This document shows, piece after piece, positions 1 to 5,950 of a DNA stretch of 8,162 nucleotides (position 1 is the stretch's first letter; every line of letters starts with the position of its first letter). The notes beneath the pieces are model-generated. The model worked only from the letters and a program-made list of their open reading frames with translations. It made no database searches and was not told the origin of the DNA. The position numbers were made by a program, and so were the translations under genes. The stretch is from an uncultured Bordetella sp. Its GTDB lineage: Bacteria > Pseudomonadota > Gammaproteobacteria > Burkholderiales > Burkholderiaceae_B. Location: the NCBI GenBank assembly GCA_937881145.1, contig CALGFL010000163.1, positions 1 through 8,162 of the forward strand, given 5' to 3'.

Positions 1-144
1 GAGAGCGCCGCGCACGAAGGCGTTGCGAAAGCCTTCGACCAGGCAGAGTTTTTCGACGCCCTGGACCAGGTCTTCGTTGGGGGCGATGCGCGCATAGGCA
101 ACGCGGCCCATGGCGCCGGATTCGACGATCGTGGCGTCATTCAT
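1..144 (-). CDS. PPC/DUF296-domain protein, second of a tandem pair (partial, C-terminus beyond left edge)
   Basis: Only the first 48 codons are present; the gene runs off the left edge of the window. The visible protein begins MNDATIVESGAMGRV and contains a segment reading RIAPNEDLVQGVEKLC followed by GFRNAFVRGAL. This matches the first strand and helix of the PPC domain (DUF296; 'plants and prokaryotes conserved'), where a strand of the type R-L-x-P-G-E-D-L leads into a helix and then G-x-x-x-A-x-V. The ATG at 144 has an AGGAGA ribosome site at 156-151. Its first 8 bases overlap the end of the upstream PPC gene (ATGAATGA), so the two are very probably translationally coupled. The upstream gene carries the same domain, so this looks like an old tandem duplication. 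The biochemical function of bacterial PPC proteins is poorly known, and none is assigned here. The family call is moderate because most of the domain is missing. Confidence 0.72.
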   Translation of the reverse strand, partial: MNDATIVESGAMGRVAYARIAPNEDLVQGVEKLCLVEGFRNAFVRGAL

Positions 145-691
145 GATGGCTCTCCTGCAGGGGTTGGATCAGCGCAATATTGGTCTCGGGGTCGAAGGCG
201 ACGCGCAGGTCGAATCCGTCGAGCGAGGTCACCAGCACCGGGATGGGCGTCGGCCCCACGATGGCGTTCTGCGTGATGATGTGGCCGCCCTTGGAGGCGC
301 CCTGCGCGGTGCGGATGGCGGCGTGGCAATGGACGATGGGGCCGCCGTCCATGCCCTTGCCCATCGTGGCGTTGCCGAAGACCATGTAGGTGCGGCCGGC
401 GGCGATGGGCTCGCTGTAGCGGATCACCGCTTCATGCCTGGGGTCGGGCGGCGCGACGCAGTATTGCAGCGTGTCGAAATAGCCGCCCAGGATCGTCATC
501 GACGCGCTCTGGATCCCCAGGGACAGGAGTGGCGTCACCAGACCTTCGAAGAGGCTCGCGCCCGGCTGCAGCGTCAGCCTGACGTGGCGCGCGCGCGGGG
601 AAAGCTTGCTCTGGATGCGCACCGGATTGAAGGCGCCGGGATGGATCAGCGTGCGCGGGCGCGGAAAAACGGATGAGCGTTGCGCGGTCAT
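137..691 (-). CDS. PPC/DUF296-domain protein, first of a tandem pair
   Basis: A complete 184-residue soluble protein with no signal peptide or membrane segment. A basic N-terminal tail of about 35 residues precedes the domain. The domain runs from about residue 36 (HVRLTLQPGASLFEGL) to residue 178. It contains the usual PPC landmarks: GGYFDTLQY near 69-77, a His-Cys-His motif at 121-123, GGHIITQNAIVG at 135-146 with His137, and the closing FDPET at 167-171. H121, H123 and H137 are the histidines to inspect for a metal or ligand site; a site is inferred only from their clustering. The start at 691 is supported by GAGGAG at 706-701. The gene lies 141 bp after the TRAP permease on the same strand and overlaps the next PPC gene by 8 bp. 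PPC domains are linked to DNA binding in plant AT-hook proteins, but no AT-hook is visible here. A small-molecule or CoA-ester role linked to the transporter is possible but unproven. Confidence 0.8.
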   Translation of the reverse strand: MTAQRSSVFPRPRTLIHPGAFNPVRIQSKLSPRARHVRLTLQPGASLFEGLVTPLLSLGIQSASMTILGGYFDTLQYCVAPPDPRHEAVIRYSEPIAAGRTYMVFGNATMGKGMDGGPIVHCHAAIRTAQGASKGGHIITQNAIVGPTPIPVLVTSLDGFDLRVAFDPETNIALIQPLQESHHE

Positions 692-710
692 CGGGTTTGT
701 CTCCTCGACT

Positions 711-729
711 GGATCTCTTTTGGAGATCC
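711..729. repeat. 7-bp inverted repeat (hairpin) just upstream of the first PPC gene
   Basis: Perfect 7-bp arms GGATCTC and GAGATCC flank a 5-base loop (718-722). In the minus-strand transcript the hairpin ends about 5 bases before the GAGGAG ribosome site of the PPC gene. No T-run follows on the minus strand, so it does not look like a terminator for the TRAP operon. It could protect or mark an mRNA end, or modulate translation. One arm contains UCUCC, which could alternatively pair with the GGAGA of the ribosome site. Confidence 0.5.
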
Positions 730-742
730 GGAAATTTGCGCA

Positions 743-763
743 TCGGACGGGGTCGCCGTCCGA
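743..763. repeat. 8-bp GC-rich inverted repeat in the permease-PPC spacer
   Basis: Arms TCGGACGG (743-750) and CCGTCCGA (756-763) pair perfectly around a 5-base loop. Neither side has a convincing T-run, so it is recorded as a stable hairpin and not as a terminator. It is the middle of three inverted repeats in a 141-bp non-coding spacer. Confidence 0.5.
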
Positions 764-780
764 GGGCGGAATCGCTGCAT

Positions 781-830
781 GATCCGGAAGTGGGGCGAGG
801 GGTGGTGCCCCGCTTGCGGATCGTTTTAAT
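781..830 (+). terminator. Possible intrinsic terminator, oriented against the surrounding genes
   Basis: GATCCG (781-786) pairs with CGGATC (817-822), and GGGGC (792-796) pairs with GCCCC (807-811). The stretch between them pairs further (788-790 with 813-815, and a G-T wobble at 791/812). The result is a stem of about 15 pairs with one mismatch and a 10-base loop. On the plus strand it is followed directly by GTTTTAAT. On the minus strand, where the genes are, the wobble becomes an A-C mismatch and no T-run follows. The signal therefore reads better as a terminator of plus-strand (antisense) transcription entering the permease gene, or as a 3'-end stabiliser of the TRAP mRNA. The T-run is short. 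Confidence 0.35.
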
Positions 831-832
831 CG

Positions 833-2719
833 CTACTTCAGGAAACCGGTCGACAGCCAGGGCACGGCCGCGACGATCACGATGCCCACGGCGATGGACG
901 CCAGGTAACCCATGATCGGCTTGATGCCCTTGTCGGGCGTGACGCGGCTGATGGCGCAGGCCGCGTAATAGCCCACGCCGAAAGGCGGCGCGAACAGGCC
1001 CAGGCCCATCGAGAGAATCACCACCATGGCATAGTGCACTTCGTTCACGCCCATGGCCCTGGCGATGGGAAACAGCAGGGGGCCGAAGAGCACGATGGCG
1101 GGTATGCCTTCGAGCACGCTGCCCAGTACGATGAACGCCAGGATGGACACCGCCATGAAAGTGAAGGCGCCGCCCGGCAGGGTTTCCATCATGTTCGCCA
1201 GCTGATGCGAGAAGCCCGATTGCGTCAGCGCCCAGGCCATGCCGGTGGCCGCGCCGATGATGAGCAGGATGCAGCCCGACAGCGACGCCGTGTACACCAG
1301 CATGGGGCCCAGCCGCTTGAAGTCGAAATGGCGGTAGACCAGCAGGCCGATGAGCGCGGCGTAGACGATGCCGATGGTCGAGACCTCGGTGGCCGTGGCC
1401 ACGCCTTCGACGACGGCGGCGCGGATGACGAAAGGCAGGGCCAGCGCCGGCAGCGCTACAAAGAAGGAGCGGGCGACGAGTCTGCCTTCGGGCTTTTTCA
1501 CGCCGGAGAGGTCTTCTTTTTTACAGCGACGGTAGACCATCACGCACAGCATCAGGCCCAGCACCAGGCCCGGCAGCATGCCGCCGGTAAAGAGGGCGGT
1601 GATCGACACGCCCGTGACCGAGCCGATGGTGATGAGCACCAGGCTGGGCGGGATGGTCTCGGTCTGCGCGCCGGTGGCCGAAAGCAGCGCGACCAGTTCG
1701 CCTTCGTCGGCGCCGCGCTTTTTCATCTCGGGAAACAGCACCGGCGCTACCGCGGCCATGTCGGCGGCCTTGGCCCCCGAAATGCCCGACACCAGGTACA
1801 TGGCGGCGACCAGCACGTAGGACATGCCGCCGCGCACGTGGCCCAGCAGGCTGGCCAGGAAGGCCACCATGCGCCGGGCCATGTCGGTCATTTCGATCAG
1901 GAGGCCCAGGAAGACGAACAGCGGCACGGCCAGCAGGATCAGGTGCGACATGCCTTCGTCCATGCGGTTGACCACGATCATCATGGGCACGGTCGTGGTC
2001 AGCGCCAGATAGCCGAAGGTGGCCAGGCCGAAGGCGAAGGCGATGGGCACGCCGATGAAGACGGTGGCCGCCACGACGCCGACGAAGAAGATGAGCAGGT
2101 TGACGTTGCCCAGCCCCATCAGCACCGGCTGCAGGGCGACGAGCGCCGCCACGATCACGGCGACCAGCGCCAGCGCCTTGAGCGTGGCGCGCCAGTCGGT
2201 CTGGTCCAGCAGGCGCAGCAGGGTCAGGGCGAGCATCAGTACCGCGCCGACCGGCATGGCCGCCGCGCGCCAGATGTCTGGAATGCCCAGGGCGGGCGTG
2301 GTGACAAACTGCTCTTCCGAGGCGTAGTCCAGGCTGGGCAGCAGGATGAGCAGCAGGAAGGCCAGGGCCGCCGCGATGGCGACCAGGTCGAAGAAGGCGC
2401 GCGCGCCCGGCGAAGCGCGGTTGACGAAGGCCGTCATGCGCATGTGCTCGCCGCGCCTGAAGGCCACGACCGAGCCGAGCATGGCCAGCCACAGAAAGAG
2501 GATGGAGGCGATTTCGTCGGACCAGACCAGCGGCGAACGGAATACGTAGCGCGCAAGAATGCCGGCGAAGAGGATGACGATCTCGGCGACCACCAGGATG
2601 GCCGCCGGGATCTCGACCAGACGACCCAGCAGCCTGTCGGCTGTGGTCGTCCAGGCGCGGTGGCCGACGGGCCGGGCCTGAGGCAGGCCCGCCGCGTCGG
2701 TATCGGCGGCAAAACTCAC
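833..2719 (-). CDS. TRAP transporter permease, fused DctQ-DctM subunits
   Basis: Inner-membrane permease of a tripartite ATP-independent periplasmic transporter, which imports an organic acid delivered by the binding protein using an ion gradient. The protein has 628 residues. Residues from about 30 to 175 form the small DctQ-type domain with four hydrophobic segments, including ARYVF (56-60), WSDE (66-69) and FRRGEHMRM (87-95). A linking hydrophobic segment at about 181-200 joins it to the DctM-type domain (about 205-625). The latter shows GVPIAFAFG (223-231), VPLFVFLGLLIE (265-276), SGISGAKAAD (311-320), IPPSLVLITIG (356-366), TEVSTIGIVYA (444-454) and LEGIPAIVLFGP (536-547). DctM normally is about 425-430 residues and DctQ about 160-190, so the length fits a full fusion. 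The start is GTG at 2719, overlapping the TGA of the binding-protein gene (GTGA), with a modest GGGAAG site at 2730-2725. The open frame continues upstream, but that part overlaps the binding-protein gene and is not coding. Confidence 0.95.
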   Translation of the reverse strand: MSFAADTDAAGLPQARPVGHRAWTTTADRLLGRLVEIPAAILVVAEIVILFAGILARYVFRSPLVWSDEIASILFLWLAMLGSVVAFRRGEHMRMTAFVNRASPGARAFFDLVAIAAALAFLLLILLPSLDYASEEQFVTTPALGIPDIWRAAAMPVGAVLMLALTLLRLLDQTDWRATLKALALVAVIVAALVALQPVLMGLGNVNLLIFFVGVVAATVFIGVPIAFAFGLATFGYLALTTTVPMMIVVNRMDEGMSHLILLAVPLFVFLGLLIEMTDMARRMVAFLASLLGHVRGGMSYVLVAAMYLVSGISGAKAADMAAVAPVLFPEMKKRGADEGELVALLSATGAQTETIPPSLVLITIGSVTGVSITALFTGGMLPGLVLGLMLCVMVYRRCKKEDLSGVKKPEGRLVARSFFVALPALALPFVIRAAVVEGVATATEVSTIGIVYAALIGLLVYRHFDFKRLGPMLVYTASLSGCILLIIGAATGMAWALTQSGFSHQLANMMETLPGGAFTFMAVSILAFIVLGSVLEGIPAIVLFGPLLFPIARAMGVNEVHYAMVVILSMGLGLFAPPFGVGYYAACAISRVTPDKGIKPIMGYLASIAVGIVIVAAVPWLSTGFLK

Positions 2720-3723
2720 GACAGCTTCCCGACGGACTTCTCGAGCAGTGCCCAGGCCTTGTCGCCGTACTTCTTCTGCCATTCGGTGTAGAAGCCGGCC
2801 TTGCGCAGGGCATCGCGGATGGGCGCGGGCGCGGGTGTGTTGAAGATCATGCCTTTGCCGGCCAGCGAGGTCTGCAGCTGCTTGTCCAGCGCGGCGACGT
2901 CGGCGCGCTCGGCGATGCCTGCGGCGTTGATGTGCTTGGCCACCACGGCCTGGATGTCCTTGGGCAGCTTTTCCCAGGCGCGCCGGTTGCCCAGGAACCA
3001 GAAGCCGTCCCACATATGGTTGGTCATCGAGCAATACTTCTGCACTTCGTAGAGCTTGGCGGTGTCGATGATGGCCAGCGGGTTTTCCTGCGCGTCGACG
3101 ACCTTGGTCTGCAGCGAGGAATAGACCTCGTTGAAGTTGATGCTGGCGGGCGCGGCGCCCAGCGCCTTGAACATGGAGGTCCACAGCGGGCTCACCGGCA
3201 CGCGGATCTTCAGGTCGTGGAAATCGTCGGGGCCGTTGATGGGCTTGGTGCTGGTGGTGACCTGGCGAAAGCCGTTGTCCCAGATCTTGTCCATGACCAC
3301 CAGGCCCTTGCCGTGGATCTCGGAGCGGATGTAGGCGCCCAGGTCGCCGTCGAGCGCCTTCCAGACGGTGTTGTAGTCGGGGAAGGCGAAGCCGATGCCG
3401 CTGATCGAGGCGGCGGGCACCAGGGTGGAGAGGATCAGGCCGGACAGGGTGAAGAACTCGACCGCGCCCGCACGCAGCTGGCTCAAGGTGTCGGTATCGG
3501 AACCGAGTTGGCTGCTGGGGAAGATGTCGAGCTGGAAACGGCCCTTGGTGTCGCGCAGGATGTTGGCCGCGGCCTCTTTGGCGCGCATGTTCATGGGGTG
3601 CGCGGGCGGCAGGTTGTTGGCGTATTTGTAGCGGAATTCGGGGGCCGCCAGAGCGCGCTGGAAGGGAGCGAGGGCCAGAAGGGCGCTGCCGCCTGCCATG
3701 AGCTTGCGTCGAGTCGGGTTCAT
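2716..3723 (-). CDS. TRAP transporter periplasmic solute-binding protein, DctP family
   Basis: Captures the substrate in the periplasm and passes it to the fused permease encoded next. The chosen ATG at 3723 gives 335 residues and has AGGAGA at 3733-3728; an in-frame ATG at 3783 would place 20 unlikely residues before the signal peptide. The N-terminus MNPTRRKLMAGG, then a hydrophobic stretch and ALA|AP near residue 26, is a signal peptide with twin arginines (R5, R6), so Tat export is plausible. Family landmarks are visible: PPAHPMN (39-45), FPSSQLG (68-74), GFRQVTTSTKPI (151-162) with R153, LKIRVP (171-176) with R174, and QENPLAIID (212-220). In characterised DctP proteins the arginine of the R-V-P motif binds the substrate carboxylate, so an acid is expected. 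The substrate itself cannot be deduced. The gene is first in the leftward block and overlaps the permease start by 4 bases. Confidence 0.94.
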   Translation of the reverse strand: MNPTRRKLMAGGSALLALAPFQRALAAPEFRYKYANNLPPAHPMNMRAKEAAANILRDTKGRFQLDIFPSSQLGSDTDTLSQLRAGAVEFFTLSGLILSTLVPAASISGIGFAFPDYNTVWKALDGDLGAYIRSEIHGKGLVVMDKIWDNGFRQVTTSTKPINGPDDFHDLKIRVPVSPLWTSMFKALGAAPASINFNEVYSSLQTKVVDAQENPLAIIDTAKLYEVQKYCSMTNHMWDGFWFLGNRRAWEKLPKDIQAVVAKHINAAGIAERADVAALDKQLQTSLAGKGMIFNTPAPAPIRDALRKAGFYTEWQKKYGDKAWALLEKSVGKLS

Positions 3724-3802
3724 GCTGTCTCCTGAGGGTGTGCCCTGTATCGGGCTGTTTTGAATGAACTGCATGATAGCCATGCGATGCCTATCGCAGG
3801 AT

Positions 3803-3819
3803 GGTCTATATGATAGACC
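3803..3819. promoter_or_regulatory. Probable operator 1: perfect 7-3-7 dyad on the TRAP side
   Basis: GGTCTAT and ATAGACC form perfect 7-bp arms around three bases. The size and symmetry suit a dimeric helix-turn-helix regulator, and the adjacent IclR gene is the natural candidate. The dyad covers a possible minus-strand -10 element (TATCAT, 3815-3810), a position where bound protein would repress the TRAP genes. Binding is inferred from symmetry and from the related copy at 3923-3939. Confidence 0.6.
3810..3815 (-). promoter_or_regulatory. Candidate -10 element for the TRAP operon
   Basis: On the minus strand this reads TATCAT, four of six matches to TATAAT, inside operator 1. It would start transcription near 3803, about 80 bases before the ATG at 3723. 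No good -35 hexamer stands at the right distance, so this promoter may be weak or activator-dependent, or the real one may lie elsewhere. Confidence 0.3.
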
Positions 3820-3914
3820 TGCGTATGCGTTTTATGGATCATCAAAATCCTATCGTTTACCCTGTTATTGGCGGGGTAAATTATTTTTCCGAAGTATTAT
3901 TCAAAACATGAGCT

Positions 3915-3920
3915 TAATAT
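3915..3920 (+). promoter_or_regulatory. Candidate -10 element for the iclR-catabolic operon
   Basis: TAATAT matches five of six positions of the sigma-70 -10 consensus and lies in the AT-rich part of the control region. Transcription would start near 3927, inside operator 2. That leaves too short a leader for the ATG at 3933 to have a ribosome site and favours the start at 3981. No clear -35 is visible at 16-18 bp upstream. Confidence 0.4.
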
Positions 3921-3922
3921 AG

Positions 3923-3939
3923 GGTCTACAAGATGGACC
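3923..3939. promoter_or_regulatory. Probable operator 2: imperfect 7-3-7 dyad on the iclR side
   Basis: GGTCTAC and ATGGACC flank three bases. Five of seven arm positions are complementary, and the GGTC outer half-sites and spacing are the same as in operator 1. The centres of the two dyads lie 120 bp apart. It overlaps the predicted transcription start of the rightward block, which suits autoregulation by the IclR protein. Confidence 0.5.
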
Positions 3940-3950
3940 ATCTAGCAAGC

Positions 3951-3966
3951 TCCCGGCATGCCGGGA
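3951..3966. repeat. 16-bp perfect palindrome in the iclR leader
   Basis: TCCCGGCATGCCGGGA is its own reverse complement. In RNA it gives a six-pair GC stem with a CAUG loop that ends two bases before the GGGGAAG ribosome site (3969-3975) of the preferred iclR start. It may be a regulator site in DNA or a translation-limiting hairpin in RNA; the sequence alone does not decide. Confidence 0.5.
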
Positions 3967-3980
3967 CTGGGGAAGATCGC

Positions 3981-4781
3981 ATGTCGAATGGGGCAAGCCG
4001 GGTTGCGGGAGCGCAGGCCATATCGCGCGCCTTGAGCGTGCTGCGCGCCGTGGCGCGCATGCGCGTCGAGGGAGCGGGCCTGCTGGCGCTCACGCGCGAG
4101 GCCGACATGAGCAAACCCACGGTGCACCGGCTGCTGACCGCGCTCATGGCCGAAGGCATGGTCGAGCAGGACCCGGACACGCGCAAATACTTTCTCGGGC
4201 CCGAGTGCCACGTGCTGGGCAACCTGGCCGGCGAGCGCCACGGCATGAACCGCGCCGCGGCCGATTCCGTCGCCCGCCTGGCGCGCCAGTGCGGCGACTC
4301 GGCCTTCTTTTCGCTGCGCAGCGACGTGTTCGCCGTCTGCATGCTGCGCGAAGACGGCGACTATCCGCTCAAGACGCACGTGCTCATGCCGGGCGACAGG
4401 CATCCGCTGGGCGTGGGGGCGGGCAGCCTGGCCATGCTCGCTGCCCTGTCCGACGACGGGGTCGAACAATGCCTGCAGGCCAACGCGCAATTGCTGGCCG
4501 ACCGCTATCCCAATTATTCGCCCGGCTTCCTGCGCGAGCAGGTGGCGCAGTCGCGCGAGCGCGGCTACGCGGTCAATCGCGGCCGCGTCGTCGCGGGCTC
4601 GTGGGGGCTGGGCGTGCCCTTGCTCGACGGCGGCGGCCGCGTGCTGGGCGCGCTGAGCATCGCGGCAGTGGAAAGCCGGCTCGGCGACGATCGCCAGCCG
4701 CAGCTGGCGCACCTGTTATGGCGCGAAGCGCAGCGCCTGCAAACCCTAGATTCCAAGACAACGACCAGGAGAGCAGCATGA
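3981..4781 (+). CDS. IclR-family transcriptional regulator
   Basis: Ligand-responsive repressor or activator, probably controlling both the TRAP block and its own operon. From the ATG at 3981 the protein has 266 residues, normal for IclR proteins. The N-terminal winged helix-turn-helix spans about residues 11-75: AQAISRALSVLRAV (11-24), the recognition-helix region MSKPTVHRLLTALMAEG (43-59) and the wing ending YFLG (70-73). The effector domain (about 90-250) shows HPLGVGAGSLAMLAAL (141-156) and the closing pattern GYAVNRGRVVAGSWGLGVPL (195-214) through LGALSIAAVESRL. An in-frame ATG at 3933 would add 16 residues, but it lies inside a probable operator and almost on the predicted transcript start. 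The site GGGGAAG (3969-3975) supports 3981, though only moderately. The final TGA overlaps the thiolase ATG (ATGA), so the regulator is the first gene of the catabolic operon. The inducer is probably the transported acid or its CoA ester (inference). Confidence 0.93.
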   Translation: MSNGASRVAGAQAISRALSVLRAVARMRVEGAGLLALTREADMSKPTVHRLLTALMAEGMVEQDPDTRKYFLGPECHVLGNLAGERHGMNRAAADSVARLARQCGDSAFFSLRSDVFAVCMLREDGDYPLKTHVLMPGDRHPLGVGAGSLAMLAALSDDGVEQCLQANAQLLADRYPNYSPGFLREQVAQSRERGYAVNRGRVVAGSWGLGVPLLDGGGRVLGALSIAAVESRLGDDRQPQLAHLLWREAQRLQTLDSKTTTRRAA

Positions 4782-5950
4782 CCAAGCGAGCAGTCATCGT
4801 GGGTTGGTCCCACATTCCCTTCGGCAAACTCATCGAGCCCGACACCGAGAGCCTGATGGCCCGTGTCTCCGGCGCGGCGCTGGATCATGCCGGCGTGGCG
4901 CGCGAAGACGTCGACGGCATCTACGTCGGCGTCTACAACAACGGCTTCGACAAGCAGGATTTCCAGGGCGCGCTGGTCGCGCTTGCCGAGCCCGCGCTGG
5001 CCTACACGCCGGCCACCCGGCTGGAGAACGCCTGCGCCACCGGCTCGGCGGCCATCCATGCCGCGATGGATTTCATCGAAGCCGGCCGCGGCCGCATCGC
5101 GCTGGTGGTGGGCGCCGAGAAAATGAGCTCGCAGCCCAATCCGGTCGTCGGCGACATTCTGCTCAGCGCCAGCTACCGCAAAGAAGAGGCGAACGTCACG
5201 GGCGGCTTTGCCGGCGTGTTCGCCGAGATTGCCAAGTCGTATTTCGCGCGCTACGGCGATCGCAGCCAGGAGCTGGCGCGCATCGCCGCCAAGAATCACA
5301 AGAACGGCGTGGACAACCCCTATGCGCAGATCCGCAAGGACCTGGGCTTCGACTTCTGCAATGAAGTGTCGGACAAGAACCCCTATGTGGCCGCGCCCCT
5401 GCGCCGCACCGATTGCTCGCTGGTGTCCGACGGCGCCGCGGCCCTGGTGATCGCCGACGAGGAAACCGCGCGCGATCTGGCGCGCGCCGTGGGCTTTCGC
5501 GCGCGCAGCCACGCCAACGATCTCATGCCGCTGTCGCGGCGCGACCCCACCACGCTGGAAGGCGCGCGGCGCGCCTGGCGCCAGGCCCTGGACGAAGCCA
5601 GGATCGGCCTGGACGATCTGAGCCTGGTCGAGACGCACGACTGCTTCACCATCGCCGAACTGCTCGAATACGAAGCCATGGGTCTTGCCGCGCCGGGCGA
5701 GGGCTACAAGGTGGTGCGCGAAGGCATCGCCGAGAAGACGGGGCGGCTGCCGATCAATGCGTCGGGCGGCCTGAAGGCCAAGGGGCATCCCATCGGCGCC
5801 ACCGGCGTGTCCATGCACGTGCTGGCCTGCATGCAGCTCATGAACGAAGCCGGCGCCATGCAGATTCCCGGCGCCAGGCTGGCGGGCGTATTCAACATGG
5901 GCGGCGCGGCCGTGACCAACTACGTCAGCATCCTGGAGCGCCGCAAATGA
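4778..5950 (+). CDS. Thiolase of the SCP2/SCP-x type (acetyl-CoA acetyltransferase family)
   Basis: Predicted to cleave a beta-ketoacyl-CoA with coenzyme A, the last step of a beta-oxidation-like round; the reverse condensation is formally possible. The protein has 390 residues, normal for the family. The nucleophile region is ENACATGSAAIHAA (83-96) with C86. The SCP2-type signature HDCFTIAELLEYEAMG (287-302) supplies H287 and C289, and GGLKAKGHPIGATG (330-343) supplies H337. The C-terminal motif is NMGGAAVTN (373-381), as usual in the SCP2 branch, instead of the C-x-G motif of classical thiolases. All three catalytic positions are present, which argues for thiolase chemistry over the related steroid aldolases, whose active sites differ. 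Many bacterial members work with a small DUF35/OB-fold partner; none is visible in this window. AGGAG at 4767-4771 supports the start. The gene overlaps iclR and the synthetase gene by ATGA on both sides. Confidence 0.92.
   Translation: MTKRAVIVGWSHIPFGKLIEPDTESLMARVSGAALDHAGVAREDVDGIYVGVYNNGFDKQDFQGALVALAEPALAYTPATRLENACATGSAAIHAAMDFIEAGRGRIALVVGAEKMSSQPNPVVGDILLSASYRKEEANVTGGFAGVFAEIAKSYFARYGDRSQELARIAAKNHKNGVDNPYAQIRKDLGFDFCNEVSDKNPYVAAPLRRTDCSLVSDGAAALVIADEETARDLARAVGFRARSHANDLMPLSRRDPTTLEGARRAWRQALDEARIGLDDLSLVETHDCFTIAELLEYEAMGLAAPGEGYKVVREGIAEKTGRLPINASGGLKAKGHPIGATGVSMHVLACMQLMNEAGAMQIPGARLAGVFNMGGAAVTNYVSILERRK

Larger units (their letters stand above)
3724..3980. promoter_or_regulatory. 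Divergent control region between the TRAP block and the iclR-catabolic block
   Basis: This 257-bp region separates genes that run in opposite directions, so both promoters must lie here or very near. The stretch from about 3800 to 3930 is markedly AT-rich against a GC-rich background. It holds two related 17-bp dyads, a 16-bp palindrome, and a small 6-bp inverted repeat TGCGAT/ATCGCA (3783-3788 with 3793-3798) that would fold in the leader of the binding-protein mRNA. Confidence 0.75.

Noticed and set aside
1034..2791. A 585-codon open frame on the plus strand opposite the TRAP permease
   Set aside because: Its product is dominated by His, Gln, Gly, Arg and Asp with no recognisable domain, typical of the antisense frame of a GC-rich membrane-protein gene. 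The opposite strand has unmistakable TRAP motifs.
2720..3184. N-terminal extension of the permease frame to an ATG at 3184
   Set aside because: This part overlaps the binding-protein gene in another frame and encodes basic low-complexity sequence. The GTG at 2719 gives a normal DctQ start and a 4-base overlap.
3724..3783. Alternative binding-protein start at 3783
   Set aside because: It would put 20 polar residues before a normal signal peptide. The ATG at 3723 has a strong AGGAGA site at the right distance.
3836..3850. GGAT...ATCC as a third operator copy
   Set aside because: Only four-base arms with a seven-base gap, and it lacks the GGTC half-sites and 7-3-7 spacing of the other two dyads.
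4778..5950. Thiolase homologue being a steroid side-chain aldolase of the Ltp2 type
   Set aside because: The catalytic Cys86, the HDCF motif and the GHP histidine are all retained and no DUF35 partner is visible, so ordinary thiolase chemistry is the better reading.
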